In this document: piece after piece, positions 1-8,713 of the stretch
How the letters are laid out: each line of letters starts with the position of its first letter
Numbering within the stretch: the stretch's first letter is position 1
From: an uncultured Sulfuricurvum sp.
GTDB lineage: Bacteria > Campylobacterota > Campylobacteria > Campylobacterales > Sulfurimonadaceae
Length of the DNA: 42,309 bases
Reading direction: 5' to 3'
NCBI RefSeq assembly: GCF_937936435.1
Contig: NZ_CALDDG010000075.1
Coordinates: 1 to 42,309 of the forward strand
Translations under genes and position numbers: made by a program
Notes under the pieces: model-generated
Seen by the model: only the letters and a program-made list of their open reading frames with translations
What the model was told of the DNA's origin: nothing
Database searches by the model: none

Positions 1-1100
1 TGTTTTCTAAAGACGGATCGTTCGATAAAACCGTGTACGCCGAAGCGCTCAAACAAAACCGCCTGACGATCAAAGAATATGAAGCCTCGATGAAAAAAGA
101 GCTTTTGATTCAAAAAACGCTTTATCTTCTTGCATCCCGCGGAAACCTTCCGATAGAGACAAAAACGCTCGAAAGTGCATTAGGCGTCTCCGACAAAATC
201 AGCTATAAACTTTTAACTCCGCAGGAAATTACGCTATCCGCCGATGAAGCCTCTGTAAAAGCATTTTGGGATAAACATCAAAAAGAGTTTAAAACCGAAC
301 CGGGATACAGTATCGAATACGCAACACAAGCACCCCTTGCTCTCTCCTATTCCGACAAAGAGGTCAACGATTATTATGATATGAACCGCCAGTCGATGAA
401 AGATCCTTCCGGTAAGATTCTCCCTCTGAACGAAGCAAAAGCGATGATCGTTTCCGCATTAAACGACAAAGCGACCGAAAAAGAGGCCCTTCGTCTTTAC
501 ATCGATTATAAAAAAGGTTCTTTGGACAGCGGCATCACACCTAAAAAAGTGACGTTCAGTGCATCCACTTCTCCGTTTGATCCGGAATTGACCAAAGAGA
601 TCGCAGGGCTCAGCGAACAAAAACCGTTTCTCAAACCGCGTAAAATCGAAAACGGCTACATCATCGTGAAACTTGAAAAAATCAATCCTTCCCGTGTCAA
701 AACATTCGACGAAGCTAAAACGGAAGTTAGCTCACTCTACCTGAACGAAGCGAAAAAAACCAAACTTCAAGAGTTAGCCCAAAACAGCTATAAAACATTC
801 AGCGGTACGGTGAGCGATTTTCTGACACGTTCAGAAGGTGCTAAATTGGCGGGTCTAAGTGGAACAGAGGCTTCAGAATTCCTCACAAAACTTTTTTCAT
901 CCAAACAAAAACAAGGTTTTATCACTTTAGAAAGCGGAAATGTTATTATGTATAACGTTTTGGAACAAAAGTTGCTTCAAAACAAAACATTAGCGGACGA
1001 AAACGCCGCTGCGAAGCTCAAAGGGGACTTATTGGACCAAGGATTGATCAAATCACTTGAGAGTAAGTACCCGGTTGAAATCTATGTAGAGGGGATTTGA
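1..1100 (+). CDS. PpiD/SurA-like periplasmic folding chaperone, 5'-truncated
   Basis: The reading frame is open from the first bases of the window (first whole codon at 3), so the true start and any signal anchor lie off the left edge. The GTG at 33 is internal. The visible N-terminal part (FDKTVYAEALKQNRLT, then a run of Lys/Glu helices) resembles the SurA_N/PpiD chaperone fold, in which FxxxxYxxxLxxxxLT is typical. The last 80 residues (IIVKLEKINPSRVKTFDEAK and a helical tail) match the PpiD C-terminal pattern. I do not see a clear parvulin catalytic core in the middle, so it may be a chaperone without isomerase activity. The role would be folding of exported or outer-membrane proteins. It ends one base before ftsA, suggesting cotranscription. 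The family call is inferred from pattern, not from a search. Confidence 0.75.
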   Translation, partial: FSKDGSFDKTVYAEALKQNRLTIKEYEASMKKELLIQKTLYLLASRGNLPIETKTLESALGVSDKISYKLLTPQEITLSADEASVKAFWDKHQKEFKTEPGYSIEYATQAPLALSYSDKEVNDYYDMNRQSMKDPSGKILPLNEAKAMIVSALNDKATEKEALRLYIDYKKGSLDSGITPKKVTFSASTSPFDPELTKEIAGLSEQKPFLKPRKIENGYIIVKLEKINPSRVKTFDEAKTEVSSLYLNEAKKTKLQELAQNSYKTFSGTVSDFLTRSEGAKLAGLSGTEASEFLTKLFSSKQKQGFITLESGNVIMYNVLEQKLLQNKTLADENAAAKLKGDLLDQGLIKSLESKYPVEIYVEGI

Positions 1101-1101
1101 T

Positions 1102-2505
1102 TTGAAACGAACCGTTTTAGCCATTGATATCGGCTCGACTAAAGTTTGTGCGCTCATCGCGGAAATCGATGAGGATAACGGCGCGCAGATTATCGGAGCC
1201 GGAATCTCAAAAGCACAAGGGCTTCGCAAAGGGAGCATCACCAATATCGAGCTCGCATCCAAATCGATCAAAAGTGCCCTGAACGATGCAAAACGGGTTG
1301 CCGGAACCGAATTGCGCAGTGCAGTTGTCACAATCTCCGGTGCCTATACCAAGAGCCTCAATTCCAGCGGTATCGTTAATATCCCGAACAAAGAGATCAC
1401 CCTCAACGAAATTCAGCGCGTGATGCACACTTCGCTTTACAATGCGAATATACCGAACGAATTTGAAGTACTTCACGCTCTACCGTATAACTTCAAAGTC
1501 GACGATCAGGACTTCATCGAAGATCCTCTCGGAATGAATGCCGCGCGGCTCGAAGTCGAAACCCATATCATCACTACCCAAAAATCAAATCTTAACAACC
1601 TGCGCAAAGCGGTCAAAGCGGCAGGTGTCGATGTAGAGAGCGTCGTCCTTAGCGGCTACGCATCCGCTATCGCTGTTTTGAATGCTGATGAAAAAGAACT
1701 CGGAGCCGCCGTCGTCGATATGGGAGGCAACACCAGCAATATCGTTATCCATGCAGGACATGCAATCCGTTATAACGATTTTTTAGGTGTCGGTTCAAAC
1801 CACATAACCAACGACTTGTCGATGGCATTGCATACACCGCTGCACACAGCGGACAATGTCAAAATCACGTACGGTTCTCTCTACGCGCCGAGCAACGATT
1901 TGATCGAACTTCCGGTTATCGGAGATGAGAATTCGACCCATGAAGTCTCTCTCGAAGTGGTCCATAACGTTATCTATGCCCGTGTCGAAGAGACCTTGAT
2001 GATTATTGCCCAATCCATCGAGAAAAGCGGTTTGAAAGAGCATATGGGCGCAGGGGTCGTACTCACAGGCGGATTTACCAAAATCGAGGGGCTCCGCGAG
2101 CTGGCAGTCGCTATTTTGGACAATATGCCGGTTCGCCTTGCCAAACCGACCGATGTCGGCGGATTGTTCGATACCCTCAGAGACCCTTCGTATTCAGGAG
2201 CGGTCGGCCTCATCAAATATATGGCCGGCGACTTTACCCCTTATGAGATAGACGTCAACCGACGTATGTGCCATAACGGTGAAGAGCCGGCAATGCATCC
2301 GCACCATCCGTCTCACGACGAATTGCCTAATTTTGAACCGTCTGCACCTCTATCTACTCCTGAACCAGCGGCAACCCCGCCGATCAAGGAAGAGAAGAAG
2401 GCAGAACCGACTAAGATGGTAAATATCGGGTCCAACAAGTCAGTTCAAAACGATCAACCAAACCCCCTTTCCAAGTTTTGGAATTGGGCAACTCAACTAT
2501 TTTAA
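1102..2505 (+). CDS. ftsA: Cell division protein FtsA (TTG start)
   Basis: FtsA is the actin-like protein that tethers FtsZ to the inner face of the membrane and recruits later divisome proteins. The 467-residue product begins with the phosphate-1 motif IDIGSTK (residues 8-14) and has a 1C/SHS2 region at roughly 85-160. It also has a phosphate-2 motif VVDMGGNTSN near 204-213 and an adenosine motif VVLTGGFTKIEG near 320-335. A Pro/Glu-rich linker of about 80 residues leads to a C-terminal amphipathic helix (PLSKFWNWATQLF), the membrane-targeting sequence. The start is TTG at 1102, preceded by AGAGGGG. No ATG fits the conserved N-terminus. ftsZ follows after 18 bases. Confidence 0.97.
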   Translation: MKRTVLAIDIGSTKVCALIAEIDEDNGAQIIGAGISKAQGLRKGSITNIELASKSIKSALNDAKRVAGTELRSAVVTISGAYTKSLNSSGIVNIPNKEITLNEIQRVMHTSLYNANIPNEFEVLHALPYNFKVDDQDFIEDPLGMNAARLEVETHIITTQKSNLNNLRKAVKAAGVDVESVVLSGYASAIAVLNADEKELGAAVVDMGGNTSNIVIHAGHAIRYNDFLGVGSNHITNDLSMALHTPLHTADNVKITYGSLYAPSNDLIELPVIGDENSTHEVSLEVVHNVIYARVEETLMIIAQSIEKSGLKEHMGAGVVLTGGFTKIEGLRELAVAILDNMPVRLAKPTDVGGLFDTLRDPSYSGAVGLIKYMAGDFTPYEIDVNRRMCHNGEEPAMHPHHPSHDELPNFEPSAPLSTPEPAATPPIKEEKKAEPTKMVNIGSNKSVQNDQPNPLSKFWNWATQLF

Positions 2506-2523
2506 ACACGTCAAGGAGCAAGC

Positions 2524-3660
2524 ATGGAACCATTTTCAATTGAAGAATCAAAAACTCTTACGGGAGCCCGTATTGTAGCCGTTGGTGTCGGCGGCGGCGG
2601 CGGAAACATGATCGGCTATATGCTCAAAGAGCAAATCCCGGGAATCGAACTCATTATTGCAAATACCGATGCTCAGGTCTTGGAACAAGGAAGTGCCGCG
2701 ACTAAAATCCAACTCGGTGCAAAATTGACCAAAGGGCTCGGCGCGGGTATGAAGCCGGAAGTGGGCAAAGAATCGGCGTTAGAGAGCTATGAAGATTTGG
2801 CACGCGCATTAGAAGGTGCGGATATCGTTTTCGTAGCTGCGGGGCTCGGCGGCGGTACTGGAACAGGTGCGGCACCGATCATCGCTAAAATCGCAAAAGA
2901 AGTGGGTGCATTGACAATTGCTGTCGTGACTAAACCGTTTTCATTCGAAGGGAAAAAACGTCTTAAATTGGCAGACGAAGGTCTCGAAGAGCTGAAAAAA
3001 GAGTCCGATTCTATCGTTGTTATCCCGAACGATAAACTCCTCTCTATCATCGATCCGAAACTCGGTATCAAAGAGAGCTTTAAAATCGTCGACAGCGTAC
3101 TTGCCCGTGCCGTCAGCGGAACATCAGGCGTTATCCTCGCCAGCGGTGACAACGACATCAATCTCGACTTTGCCGACTTGCAAACCGTTATGAGCCATCG
3201 CGGACTTGCACTTATGGGTGTCGGTGAATATAAAGGTGACAATGCGGCATACGAAGCGATCAAAAATGCGATCGAATCTCCGCTGCTTGACAATATGTCG
3301 ATCAACGGCGCTCTTGGCGTATTGGTTCATTTCAGCATGCACCCTGAATTTCCGTTTATGGAACTCTCTGCCGCTATGGATGTCGTTCATAACAGTGTCG
3401 ACGACGGTGCGGACGTTATTTTCGGAACGACTACCGATGAAGATTTCCCGAAAGACTTCATCCGTATCACTCTCGTAGCAACCGGATTCGATAAAAAAGC
3501 GGCTCAAGGTATCAATAACGCCGAATTCGAAAATAAAGAGGTTGTTGCGGCAGCCGTTGCCAAACCTCGCGTCGTTGTCCGTCCCGCTATGGTAGCTAAC
3601 GGCGATTACAGCGAAGACTTTTTGGATGTACCGACGTTTATGCGTCAGCAAAAAGACTAA
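2524..3660 (+). CDS. ftsZ: Cell division protein FtsZ
   Basis: FtsZ is the tubulin-like GTPase that polymerises into the division ring. The 378-residue protein has the N-terminal nucleotide-binding GGGGGN stretch (residues 23-28), the tubulin signature GGGTGTG (109-115), and a T7-loop-like NLDFAD segment. A conserved C-terminal peptide (DVPTFMRQQ at the very end) is the docking site for FtsA and other partners. The start ATG at 2524 has a clear AAGGAG six bases upstream. The order chaperone-ftsA-ftsZ is compact, with no internal terminator visible, so expression is probably coupled. Length and motifs are normal for the family. Confidence 0.98.
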   Translation: MEPFSIEESKTLTGARIVAVGVGGGGGNMIGYMLKEQIPGIELIIANTDAQVLEQGSAATKIQLGAKLTKGLGAGMKPEVGKESALESYEDLARALEGADIVFVAAGLGGGTGTGAAPIIAKIAKEVGALTIAVVTKPFSFEGKKRLKLADEGLEELKKESDSIVVIPNDKLLSIIDPKLGIKESFKIVDSVLARAVSGTSGVILASGDNDINLDFADLQTVMSHRGLALMGVGEYKGDNAAYEAIKNAIESPLLDNMSINGALGVLVHFSMHPEFPFMELSAAMDVVHNSVDDGADVIFGTTTDEDFPKDFIRITLVATGFDKKAAQGINNAEFENKEVVAAAVAKPRVVVRPAMVANGDYSEDFLDVPTFMRQQKD

Positions 3661-3672
3661 TCTTCTCTTTCC

Positions 3673-3963
3673 ATGCTCTCTTTTGACACCCTCGTGAAGG
3701 CCAAAACGCTCCTTGGCCTCCATGACAAAGCAACCCTTCCCGAAATCAAATCCCGATACAAATCAATGATGCAGCAATGGCATCCCGACAAACATCCCGA
3801 CGATCCCGAAACGGCACATGCGATGAGTACACAAATCAACGAAGCCTATGCGACGCTTCTGGAATACTGCGAAAAATACGAATACAATTTTGACGAAGCG
3901 TTTCTCAAAGAGCAAACGCTAACACCGCAAGAATGGTGGGCTAAAAAATTCGGCGGAAGGTAA
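3673..3963 (+). CDS. Small J-domain (DnaJ-like) protein
   Basis: This 96-residue protein is almost entirely a J-domain. Helix I is LVKAKTLLGL, helix II is basic (IKSRYKSMMQQW), and the catalytic HPD tripeptide is at residues 37-39 followed by K, then helix III (INEAYATLLEYCEKYEY). J-domains stimulate DnaK ATPase and recruit it to particular clients. There is no Gly/Phe-rich or zinc region, so it is a type III co-chaperone rather than DnaJ itself. It starts 12 bases after ftsZ. No good ribosome binding site is visible, so translation may depend on ftsZ readthrough. The tail (about 70-96) has no domain I recognise. The client is unknown; location suggests a link to division but does not show it. 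Confidence 0.88.
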   Translation: MLSFDTLVKAKTLLGLHDKATLPEIKSRYKSMMQQWHPDKHPDDPETAHAMSTQINEAYATLLEYCEKYEYNFDEAFLKEQTLTPQEWWAKKFGGR

Positions 3964-3994
3964 GATTTAAAATTTACTAACGGAATATGTTAAC

Positions 3995-4747
3995 TCAATG
4001 AAATGCGATCGGTCCTTCGGAACGGGCATGAATAAACTGCTGGACAACGGCATTCTGTGAGTTTTGAAACGACTCTTTGTCTCCTGCTTCGACAATCACA
4101 CCGTCAAACAACATTGCGTAATTGTCTCCCGCTTTAAAGCTCTCGGCGATATCGTGGCTGATCAGTACCGACGTCATACCGATCTCGTCGCGTAATCGGC
4201 AGATCATCTGGGTAATGAAGTCGCTCGTAACCGGATCGAGTCCCGACGTCGGTTCATCATACAAAATCACTTCCGGTTCCAGCGCCAAGGTACGGGCGAG
4301 TCCGACACGTTTGCGCATCCCGCCGCTGAGTTCTTCGGGATAGAGCGATTTGACGATTTCGGGTTTCAGTCCCACCATCGAGAGTTTTTCATCAATTTTG
4401 TATTCGAGTTCTTTCGGAGTCAATTTCTGATGCTCTTTCATCGGGAACGCGACATTTTCGCGGATGTTCATACTGTCGAATAACGCACCGTTTTGGAAGA
4501 GAAATCCTACCTTGGTACGAATCTGGCGTAACAGCGTGTCGTCTGCATCATCGACCCGAATGCCTCCGACCGTAATCGTTCCGCTGTCGGGTTTGAGCAA
4601 ACCGACGACATGTTTGATAATCGTCGATTTCCCTCCTCCCGATACACCGAAAATGACCGTTGTTTTGCCCTTTTCGATCTCGAGGTTTACCCCTTTTAGG
4701 ATTTGTCGGTTGCCGAAGCTTTTGGTGACGTTTTCGAATCGGATCAT
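3995..4747 (-). CDS. ABC transporter ATPase, MlaF type
   Basis: This is a 250-residue ATPase of the Mla/MCE phospholipid-transport family. It has Walker A GVSGGGKST (residues 34-42), the Q-loop FLFQNGALFDSM, signature LSGGMRKRVGLAR (140-152), Walker B ILYDEP (161-166) and the H-loop His198. The triple-Gly Walker A and the NGALFDSM segment are typical of MlaF. MlaFEDB moves phospholipids between the inner and outer membrane. Here no MlaE permease or MlaD substrate-binding gene is adjacent. Upstream is a DUF4149 membrane protein whose stop overlaps this start by four bases (ATGA). The remaining Mla subunits would have to be encoded elsewhere, or the neighbour could be a specific partner; the latter is inference. 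Confidence 0.88.
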   Translation of the reverse strand: MIRFENVTKSFGNRQILKGVNLEIEKGKTTVIFGVSGGGKSTIIKHVVGLLKPDSGTITVGGIRVDDADDTLLRQIRTKVGFLFQNGALFDSMNIRENVAFPMKEHQKLTPKELEYKIDEKLSMVGLKPEIVKSLYPEELSGGMRKRVGLARTLALEPEVILYDEPTSGLDPVTSDFITQMICRLRDEIGMTSVLISHDIAESFKAGDNYAMLFDGVIVEAGDKESFQNSQNAVVQQFIHARSEGPIAFH

Positions 4748-5226
4748 TTACTCACCGCCATCAGATACGCTCTTCGGAAGAATAAAACCAATAATGTGAC
4801 CAAAAGGATTTTAAAATCGATTTCGCTCGCTTTATGCAGTGCCTCAAACGAATGATCCATCATTACCGCTTCTCCCTGAGACTGATACTCTAATATTTTC
4901 GGAGTATAAACCGCACAAAACAACAACAGCGTTCCGATCGATCCTATCGCACTGAGAATCGAAATCTTGTCGATCTGCATCACTTTGTAACGAGAAACCT
5001 CATACACTGCAATCACCGCGCTCATAAAATAACCCCAATAGGTGAAACGGCGGAAAATCTCTCCCATGATTTTTCCCTCTTCATAGCGTGAAAGGAGAGG
5101 GACGGTCAAATAAAGTTCCGAATGAAAAACGACGGCAGCAACAAAAACGCCTAATATGACAACGGCTCCCGCCGTCATCGCAATACTCAGCAAATAGGCA
5201 ACATCGATCAGCGCTTTTTTATTCAT
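4744..5226 (-). CDS. DUF4149-like four-helix membrane protein
   Basis: The 160-residue product has hydrophobic segments near residues 8-32, 58-78, 88-110 and 138-156. It carries the FHSE, GEIFRRFTYWGY and VYTPKILEYQ stretches that I associate with DUF4149 (TMEM205-like) proteins common in Campylobacterota. No enzymatic motif is visible. It lies between prmC (8-base overlap at its start) and the MlaF-type ATPase (4-base overlap at its end), so the three genes are translationally coupled. A role in the envelope is plausible from membrane topology, but the function is not known. Confidence 0.75.
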   Translation of the reverse strand: MNKKALIDVAYLLSIAMTAGAVVILGVFVAAVVFHSELYLTVPLLSRYEEGKIMGEIFRRFTYWGYFMSAVIAVYEVSRYKVMQIDKISILSAIGSIGTLLLFCAVYTPKILEYQSQGEAVMMDHSFEALHKASEIDFKILLVTLLVLFFRRAYLMAVSK

Positions 5227-6052
5227 CCGATATCCTTAACACAAATCCCCGGTCAAACGAGGCTAAATCTTTATAAAACTTCAGAGATTTTACCGCAAAG
5301 TTTCTAAGATAATCTTGGACTTTGTCCCGTTGGTCGTATCCCATTTCGCATACGAAAAGAGGGACAGAACGTCGCAGTACTTCATCCAGAAGCCGACGGA
5401 TGATCTCATCCCCGATCTCTCCGCCGAACAGGGCATTTTGAGGCTCATACGAAAGATTGCTATCCAGCGGCGCATCGTGTGCGATATAAGGAGGGTTGGA
5501 GACCAATACGTCAACCCTCTCGTCTACGCAGGAGAGCAGATCCCCTTCTCTAAGTTCGATCCGATCTGTCAAACCGTACGATTCGATATTCCGCTTCGCC
5601 ACGGCAAGAGCACGCGCAGAGATATCGACGGCGATCAACCGGGCATTGGGAAAGTGAAGAGCCAAAAGGATCGAAATAATTCCGCTTCCAACCCCCACTT
5701 CGACAATCGTCAGGGAGTCATCACGTTCAACAGAATCCAAAACCTCATCGATCAGATGTTCCGTCTCGGGACGAGGGATCAGGGCCCCTTCGTCAATATA
5801 AAAGTCGCGGCTGTAAAAACTGACGCGGTTTGTCAGATATTCCAACGGAACGTTACGGCTCCGTTTTTCGATCCACTCCAAAAGCTTCGGCTCATCGTCC
5901 TCGATCCAATCGTCGCTGTGGGTAATAAAATAGAGTTGGTCTTTTTGCAGATACGCCATCAGTAAAAGCTCCGCCTCCCGGCGGGGGAATTCGACGATTC
6001 CCTGAAGCTTTTGCGTAATATCGTCGTGAAGCTCTTTTAGTCGTTTGGACAT
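5219..6052 (-). CDS. prmC: Release factor glutamine methyltransferase PrmC (HemK)
   Basis: PrmC methylates the glutamine of the GGQ motif in release factors RF1 and RF2, which is needed for efficient translation termination. The 277-residue protein has the PrmC N-terminal helical domain, the diagnostic IPRPETEHLI segment (residues 92-101), the SAM-binding VEVGVGSG (117-124) and the catalytic NPPY (186-189). Length is normal. Its start overlaps the end of the upstream M48 protease by 16 bases, and its end overlaps the DUF4149 gene, placing it inside a four-gene minus-strand operon. Confidence 0.95.
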   Translation of the reverse strand: MSKRLKELHDDITQKLQGIVEFPRREAELLLMAYLQKDQLYFITHSDDWIEDDEPKLLEWIEKRSRNVPLEYLTNRVSFYSRDFYIDEGALIPRPETEHLIDEVLDSVERDDSLTIVEVGVGSGIISILLALHFPNARLIAVDISARALAVAKRNIESYGLTDRIELREGDLLSCVDERVDVLVSNPPYIAHDAPLDSNLSYEPQNALFGGEIGDEIIRRLLDEVLRRSVPLFVCEMGYDQRDKVQDYLRNFAVKSLKFYKDLASFDRGFVLRISDE

Positions 6053-7281
6053 GGATCGCCGTATCCTTCATCCGCGTCGACACGGATATCGTATCCCAGT
6101 GCGCGCAGACGATCGACGACCGGCGGGTGAGTCGTATGGAAAAATCGGTATACCGGATGGGAGAGTGGGAAGCTTTTATTTTCGCTAACCAGTTTTTTAA
6201 GTGCATTTACCAAATATTCGGCTCCGCCGAGTTCGGCACCGCTTTTATCGGCTTCATACTCGTTATGACGGCTTACCATCCCCATCAGCGGCATCATGAC
6301 AAAACTCACCATCGGAAGAAGGAGGATAAAGAGCATTATTACGATATGGGGGCTTTGCGCTACGCCCATTTCCATATAAAGGCTTTCGGGAAGATTGCCG
6401 AAAAGGGCAAACATCCCAAACAGCATCGCTCCGACCATCGCGATATTTTTATACAAATCGCCATGAGCAAAATGGCCCAATTCATGTCCCAAAACGGCGA
6501 TCAGTTCGGCCGCAGAGAGTTTTTGGATCAGGGTATCGAACAAAACGACCCGTTTGGTTTTTCCCAAACCGCCAAAATACGCATTGAGTCTCGCGTCGCG
6601 TTTGCTCGCATCGCTGATGAATACTCCGCTGCTCTCAAAACCGGTTTTCGCCATCAGTGCTTCGATCTGTTCACGCAGCTCTGCATTTTCGAGCGGTGTC
6701 ACTTTGTCGAAGAAAAGGGCCCGTATGGTCGGGAAAAACATATTGAGAGCCACGACAACCGCAAAAATAAACGCAAAACTCCATAACCACCACTGTTCGC
6801 TGGAGCGGATAATCATCGCGACGATCCAGACGATCAGACTCGCGATAACGACCGTCAATACCGTACTGATCAACGTGTCTTTCACAAACTGTCCCGTCGA
6901 AGAGCGGTTAAACCCGTATTGCGCATCGATTTTAAACTTCGATATCCAGCTAAAAGGGAGCGTCACCAAGCCGTTGATAAGAATCATCCCCATCACGGCG
7001 GCAATCGTACGGAACGTTTCGCTTTGGGTGATCAGCGTGTTGTCGAGCCATGCGATCATTCCCCCCATCCATGCCAGAAAGAGGATATATTCGACCATCG
7101 CTTCTATCATCGAAAGTTTTTCTTTGGCAACGGCGTAATTTGCCGCATCACGGTACTGGACTTCGTCCATCAATACCGCCCCTTTGCACTTGACTTGATT
7201 GATGTAGCCGATTTGCATCACGCTGACATACATGCGTACAAGAATGTAAAGGGTATAAAGGCCGATAACGGTCGTAATCAT
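6037..7281 (-). CDS. M48 family (Ste24/CAAX prenyl protease-like) membrane zinc metalloprotease
   Basis: The 414-residue protein has several hydrophobic helices (about 1-25, 62-80, 90-112, 138-158, 165-183, 280-335) and the zinc motif HELGH at 266-270 followed by FAHGD. The distal zinc ligand segment EYEAD is at 341-345, and a family-typical YPT-like loop and SHP..R..HPP motif (HTTHPPVVDRL) lie near the C-terminus. The length and double helical hairpin fit Ste24-type M48A proteases rather than the shorter HtpX. Bacterial members are thought to help membrane protein quality control. The ATG at 7281 is preceded by AAAGGAG, which is one arm of a 7-bp hairpin (7286-7302), suggesting translational control. 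prmC overlaps its end. Confidence 0.9.
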   Translation of the reverse strand: MITTVIGLYTLYILVRMYVSVMQIGYINQVKCKGAVLMDEVQYRDAANYAVAKEKLSMIEAMVEYILFLAWMGGMIAWLDNTLITQSETFRTIAAVMGMILINGLVTLPFSWISKFKIDAQYGFNRSSTGQFVKDTLISTVLTVVIASLIVWIVAMIIRSSEQWWLWSFAFIFAVVVALNMFFPTIRALFFDKVTPLENAELREQIEALMAKTGFESSGVFISDASKRDARLNAYFGGLGKTKRVVLFDTLIQKLSAAELIAVLGHELGHFAHGDLYKNIAMVGAMLFGMFALFGNLPESLYMEMGVAQSPHIVIMLFILLLPMVSFVMMPLMGMVSRHNEYEADKSGAELGGAEYLVNALKKLVSENKSFPLSHPVYRFFHTTHPPVVDRLRALGYDIRVDADEGYGDPCPND

Positions 7282-7285
7282 AACG

Positions 7286-7302
7286 CTCCTTTAAAAAAGG
7301 AG
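7286..7302 (-). promoter_or_regulatory. Hairpin containing the Shine-Dalgarno of the M48 protease gene
   Basis: On the minus strand CTCCTTT-TTT-AAAGGAG forms a perfect 7-bp inverted repeat with a 3-nt loop. The right arm is the ribosome binding site, four bases before the ATG at 7281. When folded, the site would be fully paired. No T-run follows, so a terminator is unlikely. A thermometer-like or ligand-free masking role is inference. Confidence 0.55.
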
Positions 7303-7312
7303 AATTTTAGCA

Positions 7313-7510
7313 TCATTTGAGCGGAACTTTACCGATCGAGTCATTGACAGGTAAGGAATCGTTCACCTCTCCATAATAGCTCTTGGCGGCAATAAAGATC
7401 GCCCCGATAATCAATCCGCTGATAATAACCGCCCAAACAATCCGTTTTTTTTGCCCTTTTAGGGTATTGTAGTCTTCAATGCCGTTCAATGTCGGTTCAT
7501 TCGATTCCAT
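7313..7510 (-). CDS. Small single-span membrane protein, unknown function
   Basis: A 65-residue protein with a charged N-terminal half (to about residue 23, ending GQKKR), one transmembrane helix (about 24-42, IVWAVIISGLIIGAIFIAA) and a short polar tail. The gene is supported by a strong GGAGG eight bases before its ATG and by the positive-inside charge pattern. I recognise no family. It lies just upstream of the M48 protease gene on the same strand (31-base gap including the protease hairpin), so the two may be cotranscribed and the peptide may be a partner or substrate. That link is only positional. Confidence 0.65.
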   Translation of the reverse strand: MESNEPTLNGIEDYNTLKGQKKRIVWAVIISGLIIGAIFIAAKSYYGEVNDSLPVNDSIGKVPLK

Positions 7511-7628
7511 AATATCATCCTCCGCAATGTAAATTTTCTGTTTGAATATTAGCCATCTTATCCTATATACGGTTAACGGATTGTCCCTAAAATGACGCTT
7601 TAAGTTTAAATATTGGTTTGTTTTTACG

Positions 7629-8333
7629 TCAGATCATCCGCGTTTTCAACGAATAGTTCAACGGGACGGTGATCCGAACGGTTTTAGGAGGTTTCGGAAA
7701 ATATGCGGCGCTTTTTTGGATCAATGCGACGGCATCATCGTCCAAAATCTCATATCCGGAACTGCCGACGATACGAATCTCCTCGACCTCTCCGTTTTGT
7801 CTCAGCCGAAAACTAACTTTTACGTCCCCTTCTTGCTTTAACCGAACGGCATGAGAAGGATATTTGCGATTTTTGATCAAAATAGTGCGTATCGTGGAGA
7901 GGTGATCGTCCAAATACTGTTGTTGAATATCCTTTTGCTCTACGACAGGAAGTGGAGCAGGTGCAGCGCTTTGCGCGATTCTCTGAATCGGTTGTTCCGG
8001 TTTCGATACCTCTGCCTCCGCGTGCACCTCTTTTTGTTCCTCCGATACAGTGGAGAGAGGTTCTTTGTTTTCGATCGCTATCTCCCGGTGAAACTCCTTA
8101 GGTATTTGTTCTACGTGCGTCGGTTTTGATTTTTCGGCTACTATCCGGTATTGAGGAAGATTAGGTTGACCAAGTGTTTTCGGCACACTCTCCTGTATCG
8201 GTGTACTAAGCGATAATTCCAGAATAATCTCTTCTTCTTTCTCCTCCTTGAAAAACATGAAAAACAGTATCGCCCCTGCTGCTACGGCAGCATGCAAGGC
8301 TATCGAAAGTCCGAACGAACGAACGGTTTTCAT
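7629..8333 (-). CDS. tonB: TonB energy-transducing protein
   Basis: TonB couples the inner-membrane proton motive force, gathered by ExbB/ExbD, to outer-membrane receptors. The 234-residue protein has an N-terminal anchor (about residues 8-28), a long Pro/Glu/Lys-rich periplasmic region (about 45-135), and a C-terminal TonB domain (about 150-234). The domain contains the family-typical YPSHAVRLKQEGDVKVSFRL and a closing VPLNYSL strand. The ATG at 8333 overlaps the exbD stop (ATGA) and has GAGGGA upstream. It is the last gene of the exbB-exbD-tonB set, downstream of the siderophore receptor and PiuC, so it most likely powers that receptor. Confidence 0.93.
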   Translation of the reverse strand: MKTVRSFGLSIALHAAVAAGAILFFMFFKEEKEEEIILELSLSTPIQESVPKTLGQPNLPQYRIVAEKSKPTHVEQIPKEFHREIAIENKEPLSTVSEEQKEVHAEAEVSKPEQPIQRIAQSAAPAPLPVVEQKDIQQQYLDDHLSTIRTILIKNRKYPSHAVRLKQEGDVKVSFRLRQNGEVEEIRIVGSSGYEILDDDAVALIQKSAAYFPKPPKTVRITVPLNYSLKTRMI

Positions 8334-8713
8334 GATTCCCTCTTCGTAATAATCGATATTTTTTCGATATGTCGGAGTTTGAGCTGATCGAGAATAAAAA
8401 TAAAATCATCAAAGTAGGCTTTTTTGTCTCCCCGAACGCTAACCGTATCTTCGGCGTTGAGCATGCCGATTTTTTCCACAAGCGCTTTATGATCCAGCGC
8501 CTCTTGATTCCAATACAAAACCCCCTTGTCGTCTACGCTGATAACGACATCTCGCTTCGGTGTGTGCAGAGCGCTGGAAGCTTTCGGTAAATCCAGTTTG
8601 ATCGCGCCCGATGCGACGAATGTCGATATAGTCAAAACGATCGCCAGCAATACCAATACGACATCGATGAGAGGGACGACGTTGATCCCCTCGCTTCGTT
8701 TAAGCGCGCGCAT
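8330..8713 (-). CDS. exbD: ExbD proton-channel subunit of the TonB complex
   Basis: A 127-residue ExbD/TolR protein. It has a short cytoplasmic start, one membrane helix (about 12-33) that carries the essential aspartate (Asp17 in VVPLIDVVLVLL), and a periplasmic domain with the family pattern of alternating strands (VVISVDDKGVLYWN, VSVRGDKKAYFDDFI). With ExbB it forms the proton-driven motor that energises TonB. It overlaps the end of exbB by 14 bases and the start of tonB by 4, so the three are translationally coupled. Confidence 0.94.
   Translation of the reverse strand: MRALKRSEGINVVPLIDVVLVLLAIVLTISTFVASGAIKLDLPKASSALHTPKRDVVISVDDKGVLYWNQEALDHKALVEKIGMLNAEDTVSVRGDKKAYFDDFIFILDQLKLRHIEKISIITKRES

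Noticed and set aside
3124..3723. Long minus-strand reading frames opposite ftsZ and other genes
   Set aside because: They are shadows of strongly supported genes: no ribosome binding sites, no plausible domains.
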